From positions 103,593 to 167,592 of the forward strand of contig NZ_AULI01000009.1 in NCBI RefSeq assembly GCF_000425205.1: a DNA stretch of 64,000 nucleotides. The letters are read 5' to 3'. This document shows, in pieces, positions 54,744 through 62,428 of the stretch (position 1 is the first letter of the stretch; each line of letters begins with the position of its first letter). Source of the DNA: Pontibacillus halophilus JSM 076056 = DSM 19796. GTDB taxonomy: Bacteria > Bacillota > Bacilli > Bacillales > BH030062. The notes under the pieces are model-generated. The model had not been told where the DNA came from. It made no database searches and was given only the letters and a program-made list of their open reading frames with translations. Position numbers and translations under genes: made by a program.

Positions 54744-56276
54744 TTAAGATTTACGTTTTTGTCTAGTTAATGGATAACGCTTTGCTTCTTCCTGGAACGC
54801 TTTGATGAGTGAGAACACCATCAAGATCATGATAATCGCAAATGGGAAGGCTGCAATAATTGCTGCCGTTTGTAGTGCTCCGAGGCCACCTTGCCATAGC
54901 AAGATTGCTGCTGTAGAGGATTGTACAAGTCCCCAGATGAATTTAACAGAGTTAGATGGGTTCAAGCTTCCGTTTGTCGTCTGCATACCAAGCACAAAGG
55001 TAGCGGAGTCTGCAGATGTAATGAAGAAAGTTGTAATTAACAGAATCGCAATAAAGGACATGATGTTTCCTAATGGTAGATTGGATAACATCTCAAATAG
55101 TGCCACTTCATTACCTGAACTATTAATGAGTTGCATAATGTTCTCGCCTTGGAAGTACTCTTGGTAAATTCCTGCGCCACCAAATGTGGAGAACCAAAGT
55201 GCACCAAAGATTGTCGGAACAAGTAGAACACCTAATACGAATTCACGTACTGTACGGCCTTTGGATACACGCGCAATAAACGTACCTACAAATGGTGCCC
55301 AAGAGATCCACCAAGCCCAGTAGAAGATAGTCCAAGATTGGGTCCATGTGTTCTGTTCGAACGGGCTTAATTTAAAGCTCATTGATGGAACGTTCTGCAC
55401 ATAGCTTCCGAGTGTTGTCGTAAATAAGTCCATAATAAAGTTTGTAGGACCTGCAAACAGAATAAAGACCATAAGCGCAATGGCTAACACAATATTCGTA
55501 TTACTTAAGTATTTGATACCTTTGTTCAAGCCAGTTTGAGCTGACAACATATACAAGAAGGTAACAATTAGGATAATCGTAATCTGTAATCCAAATCCAT
55601 CTTCAAGACCATCAAACATATAGGCAAATCCACCAGAGATTTGTTTGGCACCTAAGCCTAATGATGTTGCTACACCGAAGATGGTAGCAAATACAGCGAT
55701 AAAGTCTACAAGTGTTCCCCAGCCGCTACTCGTTCGTTTCTCACCCAATAGAGGGGTTAAGATTGAACTGATTAACCCTGGAGCTTGTCTGCGGAATTGG
55801 AAATAAGCAAGAGCTAGTGCAATGACAGCGTAAATTCCCCATGGGTGAAGTCCCCAGTGGAAGAAACTATATCGCATTGCTACTTTAGCTGACTCAGCTG
55901 TTTCACCTTCTCCAAACGGTGGGTTGTGGAAGTGGGAAATTGGTTCAGCCGTTCCCCAGAAGATAAGTCCAATACCCATACCTGCACTAAAGAGCATGGC
56001 AAACCAGGTAATGTAGTTATATTCTGGTTCGTCTCCATCTTTTCCTAACTTAATGTTTCCATACTTCGAGAAAATAAGGAAGATCGCGAAGATAAGGAAC
56101 CCAGTAGCCGATAGTAAGTAGAACCAACCGAATTTCTCAACTAGAAATCCTTGAATTTGTGAAGTTACAGCATCAAGGTTGTAATCCGGTAAGACTTCCT
56201 TTGAAATCGATCCCCATATGATAAAGAGGATAGCTACTGCTAAAGAAAGGAAGAAGACTTTTGTGACATTTTTCAT
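54744..56276 (-). CDS. BCCT family betaine/choline/carnitine transporter
   Basis: About 510 residues, twelve membrane segments. Family motifs GMGIGLIFWGTAEPISHFHNPP and the segment-8 block FYWAWWISWAPFVGTFIARVSKGR are intact; glycine-betaine carriers have the same GMGIG sodium-site pattern as OpuD. It takes up compatible solutes with sodium under osmotic stress, fitting a salt-tolerant cell. The start at 56276 follows AAAGGA at about 12 nt; the ATG at 56300 has no ribosome site. Specificity for betaine, choline or carnitine is not decided. Confidence 0.88.
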   Translation of the reverse strand: MKNVTKVFFLSLAVAILFIIWGSISKEVLPDYNLDAVTSQIQGFLVEKFGWFYLLSATGFLIFAIFLIFSKYGNIKLGKDGDEPEYNYITWFAMLFSAGMGIGLIFWGTAEPISHFHNPPFGEGETAESAKVAMRYSFFHWGLHPWGIYAVIALALAYFQFRRQAPGLISSILTPLLGEKRTSSGWGTLVDFIAVFATIFGVATSLGLGAKQISGGFAYMFDGLEDGFGLQITIILIVTFLYMLSAQTGLNKGIKYLSNTNIVLAIALMVFILFAGPTNFIMDLFTTTLGSYVQNVPSMSFKLSPFEQNTWTQSWTIFYWAWWISWAPFVGTFIARVSKGRTVREFVLGVLLVPTIFGALWFSTFGGAGIYQEYFQGENIMQLINSSGNEVALFEMLSNLPLGNIMSFIAILLITTFFITSADSATFVLGMQTTNGSLNPSNSVKFIWGLVQSSTAAILLWQGGLGALQTAAIIAAFPFAIIMILMVFSLIKAFQEEAKRYPLTRQKRKS

Positions 56277-56356
56277 GAGAATGACAATTCCTTTCCTCAT
56301 ATTATTTTGACAATATTCGACCCATCCAACAATTATACGTGAGAAACTTTAATATC

Positions 56357-57418
56357 TCAAGGTTGAATCTGGATAAGTTGGTATCGCCGCTCTGAGACGT
56401 CGGCCAATTCTTCCAAAACGTCGTGGAGTGAAAGAATTTCATATAAGAGGATGGTTTCCGGCGGAAAGTGGTGTCGATATTTCGTCGGATGCTCGATATG
56501 TTCGTCTTTCCACTTCCAAAAATCTTCGTCAAGTTGTTCAATTTGTCGAAAATGCTCGACGCTAATTTCATGATTGGGTGTTTTTAATATTTCCCCAATC
56601 GACGAGATGATACTTTCGATTACCTCTTTTTCTTCCTTTGTAAACGCGTTTACGTTTAATTCTAAATGTTGAAGGTTGCCTAAATGATACGTAATTTGTT
56701 GAAGAATGTTTAGTTTTTTCTGCGCAAAGCTAAATGCCTTCATTTCATTTGTGGAGTGACGATGGTATTTCCACTCTTCTCGTTGATATTGAGAAAGCTG
56801 GTATGTTCCTTCCAATTTGATTGTGAGCTGTCGGTATCTTCGCTGCATGGAGGTGTAATTCATCTTAGTTTGATCGAACAGAATGTCTGCTGTTCCTTCA
56901 AGAATGTCTGCAGCCTCACAGTAAAGGTCCTTAATGTTGCCATAAATACGTTCTGAGTAGTCTGGCGGTAGCAGCAAGTAGTTCACTAGGGTAGAAACAA
57001 TAATCCCGACTGAAGTCGTCCCTAGACGTGTGAAGAATGATGTGAAGTAGTCATCTCCGAATTCAGGAATCATCGCCACAGCTGTAATCGTCGCAACGAG
57101 CACCCCGTCAATCAACTTTAGCCTTACACAAACTGCAATGGTGAGCATAGCTGCCAATGCAAATGTAATGGGAGATAAACCAAAGAGTCCAAAGAAGATG
57201 GCAGCAAGTAATGCTCCGATCGCGGAGGCAGGAAAGCGAACCAACGCCTTCCGAAGGGAGTCCGCTGCCGTGTTTTCTACCGTAACGATTGCCGTAATGA
57301 CCGCAAATGTAACAGGTAAATCAAATAATAAACAAATGAATGCTGTAAAGAAGACAGAAATCCCTGTCTTTAATGTACGTCCACCGAACAATTTCAAGTA
57401 TTGAAAATAAGATTTCAC
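56357..57418 (-). CDS. Aromatic acid exporter (ArAE/FUSC) family protein
   Basis: A protein of about 353 residues with an N-terminal membrane half (about 15-150, with TGISVFFTAFICLLFDLP, FAVITAIVTVENTA and the conserved RFPASAIGALLAA) and a long cytosolic C-terminal helical half (about 165-350). This is the layout of the DUF939/ArAE_1 group in bacilli. Proposed exporters of aromatic acids or other toxic metabolites; the substrate is unknown. The start is GTG at 57418, with TAGGTGA upstream; GTG 57427 has no spaced ribosome site. It is 80 nt upstream of the BCCT gene on the same strand. Confidence 0.75.
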   Translation of the reverse strand: MKSYFQYLKLFGGRTLKTGISVFFTAFICLLFDLPVTFAVITAIVTVENTAADSLRKALVRFPASAIGALLAAIFFGLFGLSPITFALAAMLTIAVCVRLKLIDGVLVATITAVAMIPEFGDDYFTSFFTRLGTTSVGIIVSTLVNYLLLPPDYSERIYGNIKDLYCEAADILEGTADILFDQTKMNYTSMQRRYRQLTIKLEGTYQLSQYQREEWKYHRHSTNEMKAFSFAQKKLNILQQITYHLGNLQHLELNVNAFTKEEKEVIESIISSIGEILKTPNHEISVEHFRQIEQLDEDFWKWKDEHIEHPTKYRHHFPPETILLYEILSLHDVLEELADVSERRYQLIQIQP

Positions 57419-57570
57419 TATAATCACCTAATCTGTTTGTACTAATGAGTAAGAACACTCTGTCTCTATTTTATCGAAAATAGCCGAGAAAACCCTCATC
57501 TTCAAGGAATGTGAAGGGCGAAGCCCAATGAGTAATTGGGGGATGAATCGCCTTCGGACAAGGGATAGCT

Positions 57571-57723
57571 TTAGCTATCTCGATTGTCCGACTGTTCGAG
57601 TGCTACTTGAATAAGATGAAATATTGTTTGAGTACGAGTGCCGAAACCTTTTTTCTCTTTGTATTCATCCACTTTGTCTAATAATGTTTTTGGAAATCGT
57701 AACATAACTGATTGCTTTTCCAT
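57571..57723 (-). CDS. Small ribbon-helix-helix protein, divergent from tnpB
   Basis: A 50-residue protein too short for most gene callers: MEKQSVMLRFPKTLLDKVDE, then YKEKKGFGTRTQTIFHLIQVALEQ. The pattern (beta strand VMLRFP, helix LLDKVDEYKEKKG, RTQTIFHLIQVAL) is a ribbon-helix-helix DNA-binding fold. GGAGGAAAG precedes the ATG. The stop codon lies in the loop of a cruciform. It is divergent from tnpB with only 62 nt between, and a 17-bp palindrome sits in that gap. It probably represses itself and tnpB; this is inferred from the layout. Confidence 0.72.
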   Translation of the reverse strand: MEKQSVMLRFPKTLLDKVDEYKEKKGFGTRTQTIFHLIQVALEQSDNRDS

Positions 57724-57743
57724 TGTTCTTTCCTCCTAAAATC

Positions 57744-57760
57744 GATATACTATGTATATC
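57744..57760. promoter_or_regulatory. 17-bp palindromic operator candidate
   Basis: GATATAC-TAT-GTATATC, a perfect inverted repeat in the 62-nt divergent region between the ribbon-helix-helix gene and tnpB, where both promoters must lie. Confidence 0.6.
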
Positions 57761-57785
57761 ATATATTACAAGGAGGTGAAAATCA

Positions 57786-58958
57786 ATGTTAGTGAAAAAA
57801 GCGTACAAATTCCGACTATATCCAAATCAAAAGCAAATTGAACTGATTAACAAAACCATTGGATGTTCTCGCTTTGTATATAACTATTTTGTTGGCAAAC
57901 AAAAAGTTAAAGATGCGTATTGGCATATTGTCAACGACATGGTACAAAACGGTCAACTTACACAAAACCATTGGAAAGGTGAGTTCTTTAACAAGAACCA
58001 ATCCATTAAATTGATTCGTGAACTGAAAAAACACTATCCATTCTTGAAAGAAGTCGATAGTATCGCTCTTCAAAAATCCGTTGAAATTGTAAATGATTCA
58101 TATACAAGGTATTACAAGAAACAGAATAAAGAGCCCCGTTTTAAATCAAAAAAGAATCCTGTTCAATCGTATACAACGAAATGTGTAAACGGGAATATTT
58201 CTGTTTTGGATAAACATATTAAACTACCGAAACTGGGTCTTGTTCGTTTTGCGAAAAGTCGTGAAGTAGAAGGCAGAATCATGAACGCTACAATTAGACG
58301 CAACCCTTCAGGAAAATATTTCATTTCAATCTTAGTCGAAACAGAAATTCAACAATTTAAAAAAACAGATTCAGCAGTTGGTATTGATGTAGGATTGAAA
58401 GACTTCGCCACTCTTTCAGACGGAACGGTATATGCTAATCCAAAATTCTTTCGTACATTAGAAGAAAAATTAGCCAAAGCCCAACGGATTCTTTCAAGGC
58501 GGCAAATCGGTTCTTCGAATTGGAATAAACAAAAAGTAAAAGTGGCTCGGCTTCACGAAAAAATGGTCAACGCAAGAAAAGATATGTTAGATAAAATCTC
58601 TACCGCTATTGTCAAAAACCACGACATCATTGGTATCGAAGATTTGTCTATTAAGAATATGTTAAAGAATCATAACCTTGCTAAAGCGATTAGTGAAGTC
58701 TCATGGTCACAATTTCGCACAATGTTGGAATATAAAGCAAAATGGTACGGGAAACAGGTTGTAACCGTAGCAAAAAACTTCCCTTCCAGTCAGCTTTGTT
58801 CAACGTGTGGTCACAAAAATAAAGACGTTAAAAGTCTCGCTTTGCGTGAGTGGGTGTGTCCTACATGCAAAACGCATCACCAAAGAGATATTAACGCAAG
58901 TTTGAATCTTCGTAACGAAGCACTACGATTAACCGCAGGAGCTGCGGGGATAGCCTAA
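57786..58958 (+). CDS. tnpB: TnpB RNA-guided endonuclease
   Basis: A 390-residue TnpB of the IS605/IS1341 group. The N-terminal OrfB_IS605 domain begins [20 protein letters not shown]. The RuvC triad is complete: D201 ([15 protein letters not shown]), E285 ([10 protein letters not shown]) and D368 ([10 protein letters not shown]). The zinc finger has C338, C341, C358 and C361. TnpB is an RNA-guided DNA nuclease using a right-end-derived RNA, which promotes retention of the transposon. Nothing is truncated, so the nuclease is likely active. AAGGAGGTG precedes the ATG. No TnpA is nearby. Confidence 0.93.
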   Translation: MLVKKAYKFRLYPNQKQIELINKTIGCSRFVYNYFVGKQKVKDAYWHIVNDMVQNGQLTQNHWKGEFFNKNQSIKLIRELKKHYPFLKEVDSIALQKSVEIVNDSYTRYYKKQNKEPRFKSKKNPVQSYTTKCVNGNISVLDKHIKLPKLGLVRFAKSREVEGRIMNATIRRNPSGKYFISILVETEIQQFKKTDSAVGIDVGLKDFATLSDGTVYANPKFFRTLEEKLAKAQRILSRRQIGSSNWNKQKVKVARLHEKMVNARKDMLDKISTAIVKNHDIIGIEDLSIKNMLKNHNLAKAISEVSWSQFRTMLEYKAKWYGKQVVTVAKNFPSSQLCSTCGHKNKDVKSLALREWVCPTCKTHHQRDINASLNLRNEALRLTAGAAGIA

Positions 58959-59040
58959 TCCATAACTAACCGATAGGTTGGTGTTCTTAGGAATCCCCCA
59001 CTTCAATCAGACCGTAAGGTCGATAAGTGGTGGGTAGTTC
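58850..59040 (+). ncRNA. Candidate omega RNA at the element's right end
   Basis: In TnpB elements the guide RNA scaffold covers the 3' end of tnpB and the right end. Here the right end folds as CCCCCACTT (58995-59003) with AAGTGGTGGG (59025-59034) around an inner GACC-GTAA-GGTC stem (59010-59021). The guide would begin just after about 59040 (GTTCAA). The 5' limit is a guess. Confidence 0.4.
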
Positions 59041-59139
59041 AAGAATAACACTTTGTAAAAAACAATAGTCTGGAGCTTATCCATTTACTATAATTGAAAG
59101 AGTATGACATCTAGAAAAATGTAGGAGGCGAACCACGAT

Positions 59140-60018
59140 ATGAAACGATGGCTTCAGACCCTCGGGTTATTTGCGATGCTACTAGTATTGGCAGCTTGTG
59201 CAGAAGACACACAAAATGCGCAGTCGGAACCAGTAGAGGAAGAGGAGAAAGCAGAAGAGACGGAAGAACAAAAAGATTCAAGCCAGGAGAGTAGGGAGGA
59301 AGAGGCTCAAACTAAAGAGGAAGAAGAATCAACGGAAAGTGACAAAGAAAGTGAAGAACCACAACAAAAGGAATCTTTAGAGCCTATGTACGAATTAACA
59401 AATGTATGGAGCTTAAAGCCAGTTGGGGATGCAGAAGAGAAAGCCGTGCTCTTAACCATTGATGATGCGCCAGATAATTACGGTTTAGAAATGGCAAAGA
59501 CACTGAAAGAGTTAAACGCTCCAGCTATCTTCTTTGTTAACGGTCATTTCATCAACAGTGACGAAGAGAAGGCAGCTTTGAAAGAAATTTACGATATGGG
59601 ATTTGAAATCGGCAACCATACATACACGCACGCAAAGCTTGATACAATTTCACAAGAACAACAAAAGAGTGAAATCCTTGAGCTGAATCAGGTCATTGAA
59701 GAAGTGGTTGGGGAGAAGCCGAAGTTCTTTAGAGCTCCTCACGGCGTAAATACGGACTATTCCAAATCGCTTGCAGCAGAAGAAAATATGCTTCTAATGA
59801 ACTGGTCGTATGGGTATGACTGGAATGCAGAGTATCAGAGCGAAGAAGCGATTGCGGACATTATGGTCAACACGAACTTACTAGGCAATGGTTCCAATCT
59901 ACTTATGCACGACCGTGAATGGACAGCGAAAGCCTTAGATGACATTGTGAAGGGCTTACGTGATAAAGGCTATACGTTAATTGATCCTGACACAATTAAA
60001 ACACCAGCATCAGAATAA
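59140..60018 (+). CDS. Polysaccharide deacetylase (NodB) lipoprotein
   Basis: A 292-residue lipoprotein: signal MKRWLQTLGLFAMLLVLAAC, a very acidic low-complexity linker (about 22-85, mostly Glu, Ser, Gln and Lys), then a NodB-homology domain. Motif 1 reads TIDDAPDN (usual TFDDGP; both Asp kept, Gly to Ala), motif 2 NHTYTH with both metal His, motif 3 RAPHG, late motif LLMHDRE. It would deacetylate cell-wall glycan (peptidoglycan GlcNAc or MurNAc) outside the membrane. GTAGGAGG precedes the ATG. A strong terminator follows. Confidence 0.85.
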   Translation: MKRWLQTLGLFAMLLVLAACAEDTQNAQSEPVEEEEKAEETEEQKDSSQESREEEAQTKEEEESTESDKESEEPQQKESLEPMYELTNVWSLKPVGDAEEKAVLLTIDDAPDNYGLEMAKTLKELNAPAIFFVNGHFINSDEEKAALKEIYDMGFEIGNHTYTHAKLDTISQEQQKSEILELNQVIEEVVGEKPKFFRAPHGVNTDYSKSLAAEENMLLMNWSYGYDWNAEYQSEEAIADIMVNTNLLGNGSNLLMHDREWTAKALDDIVKGLRDKGYTLIDPDTIKTPASE

Positions 60019-60028
60019 GTATGAACAG

Positions 60029-60060
60029 AAAAGCCAAGTCGCATACGACTTGGCTTTTTA
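60029..60060 (+). terminator. Intrinsic terminator after the deacetylase gene
   Basis: Stem AAAAGCCAAGTCG/CGACTTGGCTTTT around CATA, then T. Confidence 0.85.
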
Positions 60061-60233
60061 TGTATGCTGTTAAAGATTTAATAAGTTCAAATACGATGAA
60101 CTATAACGAATAGTGGTTAGCGTTATTAATCACAGGACTGACTAGTTTTGTAAATGTATCGAGACTACTCCTTTTCGACTATGAACTTAATACAATTCTC
60201 CTGGTGTTTTCGTTTGTTCATTCCTATTTTGTA

Positions 60234-60359
60234 AAGGTGGGTCGGGAAATGGTGACACTCCTGCGGGAGAAAGAGGTAAGCGAGACCCCGCAGGGTGTAT
60301 TTTCCCGAGGAGGCTCGGTAGCTCGCCCGCGGAAAGGGAATCATTTCCCGGCCCACCTT
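60234..60359. repeat. 126-bp palindromic BCR-like repeat
   Basis: Outer arms AAGGTGGG-CGGGAAATG and CATTTCCCG-CCCACCTT enclose two inner stems (CTCCTGCGGG with CCCGCAGG; CGAGGAGGCTCG and GCTCGCCCGCGG), a cloverleaf-like fold. In my recollection, sequences with the CTGCGGGA...GACCCCGCAGG...GAGGAGGCTCG pattern are scattered in intergenic regions of many Bacillaceae. It contains no gene; two ORFs crossing it are chance readings. Confidence 0.75.
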
Positions 60360-60504
60360 GCGCTTATTAAAGCGAACAAACAAGTGCTGTTCCTGCCACT
60401 ACAGCATATTAAGAATGCCATTTTAGCTCGTCCTATGTTCTAAATCTTCATTTGGTGTCATAAAATGATGAGATAGCCTAATTAGCGTAACACATTTATT
60501 TAAA

Positions 60505-60515
60505 AATGTTATACT
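60505..60515. promoter_or_regulatory. Candidate CcpN box upstream of sr1
   Basis: AATGTTATACT fits the CcpN consensus TRTGHYATAYW, as I recall it, at 10 of 11 positions and lies just upstream of the -35 box. In B. subtilis CcpN represses sr1 under glycolytic conditions. Confidence 0.45.
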
Positions 60516-60521
60516 TTTATG

Positions 60522-60550
60522 TTGAAATTATCAGCATCCCCATATATAAT
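60522..60550 (+). promoter_or_regulatory. Sigma-A promoter of the SR1 RNA
   Basis: TTGAAA, exactly 17 bp, TATAAT; transcription should start near 60557. Confidence 0.75.
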
Positions 60551-60596
60551 AAAGTTATTCAATGAAAGCGCTTAAAAATTTAAGGGGTGATCAATG

Positions 60597-60710
60597 ATGG
60601 GTACGATCGTATGTAAAGATTGTCAGGGGATTATTGAGCATTTCGAGTATGAGAAAGTAACAACTCTTTATGGCGTTTGCGGTTGCAGTCAACATGAGGA
60701 AGAAGAATAA
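60597..60710 (+). CDS. sr1P: SR1P, GapA-binding peptide
   Basis: A 37-residue peptide, MGTIVCKDCQGIIEHFEYEK then VTTLYGVCGCSQHEEEE, clearly the counterpart of B. subtilis SR1P (MGTIVCQDCN...). SR1P binds glyceraldehyde-3-phosphate dehydrogenase GapA and, in B. subtilis, strengthens its interaction with RNase J1; rnjA is in this window too. Two CxxC-like pairs suggest metal binding. ATG codons at 60594 and 60597 are both possible; the second gives the family N-terminus. AAGGGGTGA is the ribosome site. Confidence 0.85.
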   Translation: MGTIVCKDCQGIIEHFEYEKVTTLYGVCGCSQHEEEE

Positions 60711-60734
60711 ATCGGTTGAAAATACATGTGAGTA

Positions 60735-60768
60735 AAGTCCAATTCTAAATGAATTGGGCTTCTTTTTT
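60735..60768 (+). terminator. Terminator of SR1
   Basis: Stem AGTCCAATTC/GAATTGGGCT, one G-T pair, loop TAAAT, then TCTTTTTT. Confidence 0.8.
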
Positions 60769-60812
60769 ATGTAGGGGATGTGACATAGGAGAGAGGCGTT
60801 AAGTACGCACAA

Positions 60813-60840
60813 ATAAAGGGAGCGGTTACGCTCCCTTTAT
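60813..60840 (-). terminator. Terminator of speA
   Basis: Perfect 12-bp stem ATAAAGGGAGCG/CGCTCCCTTTAT around GTTA, directly downstream of the speA stop. Confidence 0.75.
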
Positions 60841-60843
60841 TCA

Positions 60844-62310
60844 TTAAAATGGACGGTGTTGTTTAATCACCTTAATCCATTCTAACGTTTCATCTTGTAG
60901 TCCTTGAACTGGTAATCCAGCACGAATATTCTGAGAGATGTAATCAAGATTCTCTTTGGTAATAATCTCACCAGGCAAGAAGATTGGAATGCCTGGAGGG
61001 TAAACCATCATAAATTCTGCGCTAATCCGTCCAGCTGACTCTAGTAATGGAATGGTTTCTGTCTCTGAGTAGAACGCATCCCTTGGAGAAAGAGCCAATA
61101 CTGGAATGTCTGGCACCGTGACGTTCGGGTCGTATGTGTGTTCTTCAGGGGAGTGAGATTGGGAAAGATCGCTAAGAGCTTGCAGCAACACATCTGTCTC
61201 TTCTTCACTGTCACCTGGTGTAATGATACAAAGGATATTGTATAGGTCAGAAAGCTCCACTTCGATTTTGTAATGCTTTCGAAGCCATACTTCAACGTCG
61301 TATCCTGTTAGCCCCAACTGTTTGACGGAAATAATTAATTTCGTCGGGTCCATGTCATACGTGGCTTCACTACCTAATAGCTCTTCTCCAACACAATACA
61401 AGTTCGGTATCGTATTGATTTGTTTTCTCGTTCTGTTAGCTAATTGAATCGTCTTCGATAGACGTTCGTGTCCATTGACGGCTAGATTTCTTCTAGCGGC
61501 ATCCAATGAGGCTAGTAGGATATAGGACGTACTTGTCGTAGTTAACATGGAAAGGACCATCTGCACCCGTTCATGGGAGACAAGGCCTTCACGCAGATTT
61601 AATACAGAGCTCTGAGTAAGCGAGCCGCCTAGTTTGTGGACGCTTGTTGCTGCTAAATCTGCACCAGCCTGCATTGCAGAGAGTGGCATTTGTTCGTGAA
61701 AGTGGATGTGGACGCCATGTGCCTCGTCAACTAAAACAGGGATATTGGCGTGATGAGCAATGTCCACGATTCGTTTTAAATCAGCAGACACACCAAAATA
61801 CGTTGGGTTGATGACGAGCACACCTTTCGCATCAGGGTGTGCGTGTAGGGCTTTCTCAACTGAATCAGGCGTAATGCCGTGAGAAATTCCAAGTGATTCA
61901 TCAAGTTCTGGGTGGACGAATATCGGAGTCGCACCAGAGAAGATAATTGCTGACGTGACTGATTTATGAACATTCCTCGGCACAATCAGCTTGTCGCCAG
62001 GTCCACAGACAGCCATAATCATGGCCATAATGGCCCCACTAGTTCCTTGTATAGAGAAGTAGGTATAGTCAGCTCCAAACGCTTCTGCTGCTAGTTCTTG
62101 TGCTTCTTGAATCATACCGTGTGGATGATGAAGGTCATCGAGTGGACTGATGTTGATTAAATCTATGGCTAAGGCGTCCGAACCGATTAATTCTCGAAAT
62201 TCAGGGTCCATTCCTTTTCCGGTTTTATGCCCTGGGATATGAAATTGATAAGGCTTTCTGTTCGCATGCTTCTTCAACCCGGTTAATAGCGGGGTTCGTT
62301 GTTGAGACAA
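60844..62310 (-). CDS. speA: Arginine decarboxylase SpeA (Orn/Lys/Arg decarboxylase family)
   Basis: A 488-residue PLP-dependent group III decarboxylase close to B. subtilis SpeA. PLP lysine K226 is in SVHKLGGSLTQ; upstream motifs are FHIPGHKTGKG and LVDEAHGVHIHFH. It converts arginine to agmatine, the first step to polyamines. The start is TTG at 62310 with AGAGGTG 7 nt upstream. The order pdh ... SR1 - speA - yktA is conserved with B. subtilis. Lysine decarboxylase is the main alternative, but the context favours SpeA. Confidence 0.87.
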   Translation of the reverse strand: MSQQRTPLLTGLKKHANRKPYQFHIPGHKTGKGMDPEFRELIGSDALAIDLINISPLDDLHHPHGMIQEAQELAAEAFGADYTYFSIQGTSGAIMAMIMAVCGPGDKLIVPRNVHKSVTSAIIFSGATPIFVHPELDESLGISHGITPDSVEKALHAHPDAKGVLVINPTYFGVSADLKRIVDIAHHANIPVLVDEAHGVHIHFHEQMPLSAMQAGADLAATSVHKLGGSLTQSSVLNLREGLVSHERVQMVLSMLTTTSTSYILLASLDAARRNLAVNGHERLSKTIQLANRTRKQINTIPNLYCVGEELLGSEATYDMDPTKLIISVKQLGLTGYDVEVWLRKHYKIEVELSDLYNILCIITPGDSEEETDVLLQALSDLSQSHSPEEHTYDPNVTVPDIPVLALSPRDAFYSETETIPLLESAGRISAEFMMVYPPGIPIFLPGEIITKENLDYISQNIRAGLPVQGLQDETLEWIKVIKQHRPF

Positions 62311-62428
62311 ATTTCAACACCTCTTACATAATGTCTTAAAGCATTTGAATTATAGCAGAGTGCGTAGGGAATTACTAGCTTCTTACAGAATGATTGTACA
62401 GAAGGAATTTTAGGATGGAGGGGAACTG

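Larger units (their letters stand above)
57503..59040 (+). mobile_element. IS200/IS605-superfamily element, IS1341-type (TnpB only)
   Basis: The left side has subterminal hairpins (GGGCGAAGCCC at 57516; CCCAAT-GAGTA-ATTGGG at 57524-57540; a large cruciform CGGACAA...TTGTCCG at 57555-57590). The right side has a two-step hairpin at 58995-59034. No terminal inverted repeats and no Y1 transposase TnpA are present, as in IS1341-type elements. The exact ends are not fixed; left boundary approximate. Confidence 0.7.
60557..60768 (+). ncRNA. Dual-function small RNA SR1
   Basis: From the promoter above to the terminator at 60735-60768 the transcript is about 212 nt, near the 205 nt of B. subtilis SR1, and it encodes SR1P. 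SR1 base-pairs with ahrC mRNA (arginine catabolism activator) in B. subtilis. It lies next to speA in both. Conservation of the base-pairing part was not tested here. Confidence 0.7.

Noticed and set aside
60165..60443. ORFs on both strands across the 60.2-kb palindromic repeat
   Set aside because: They mirror each other because the element is palindromic; no ribosome sites and no family.
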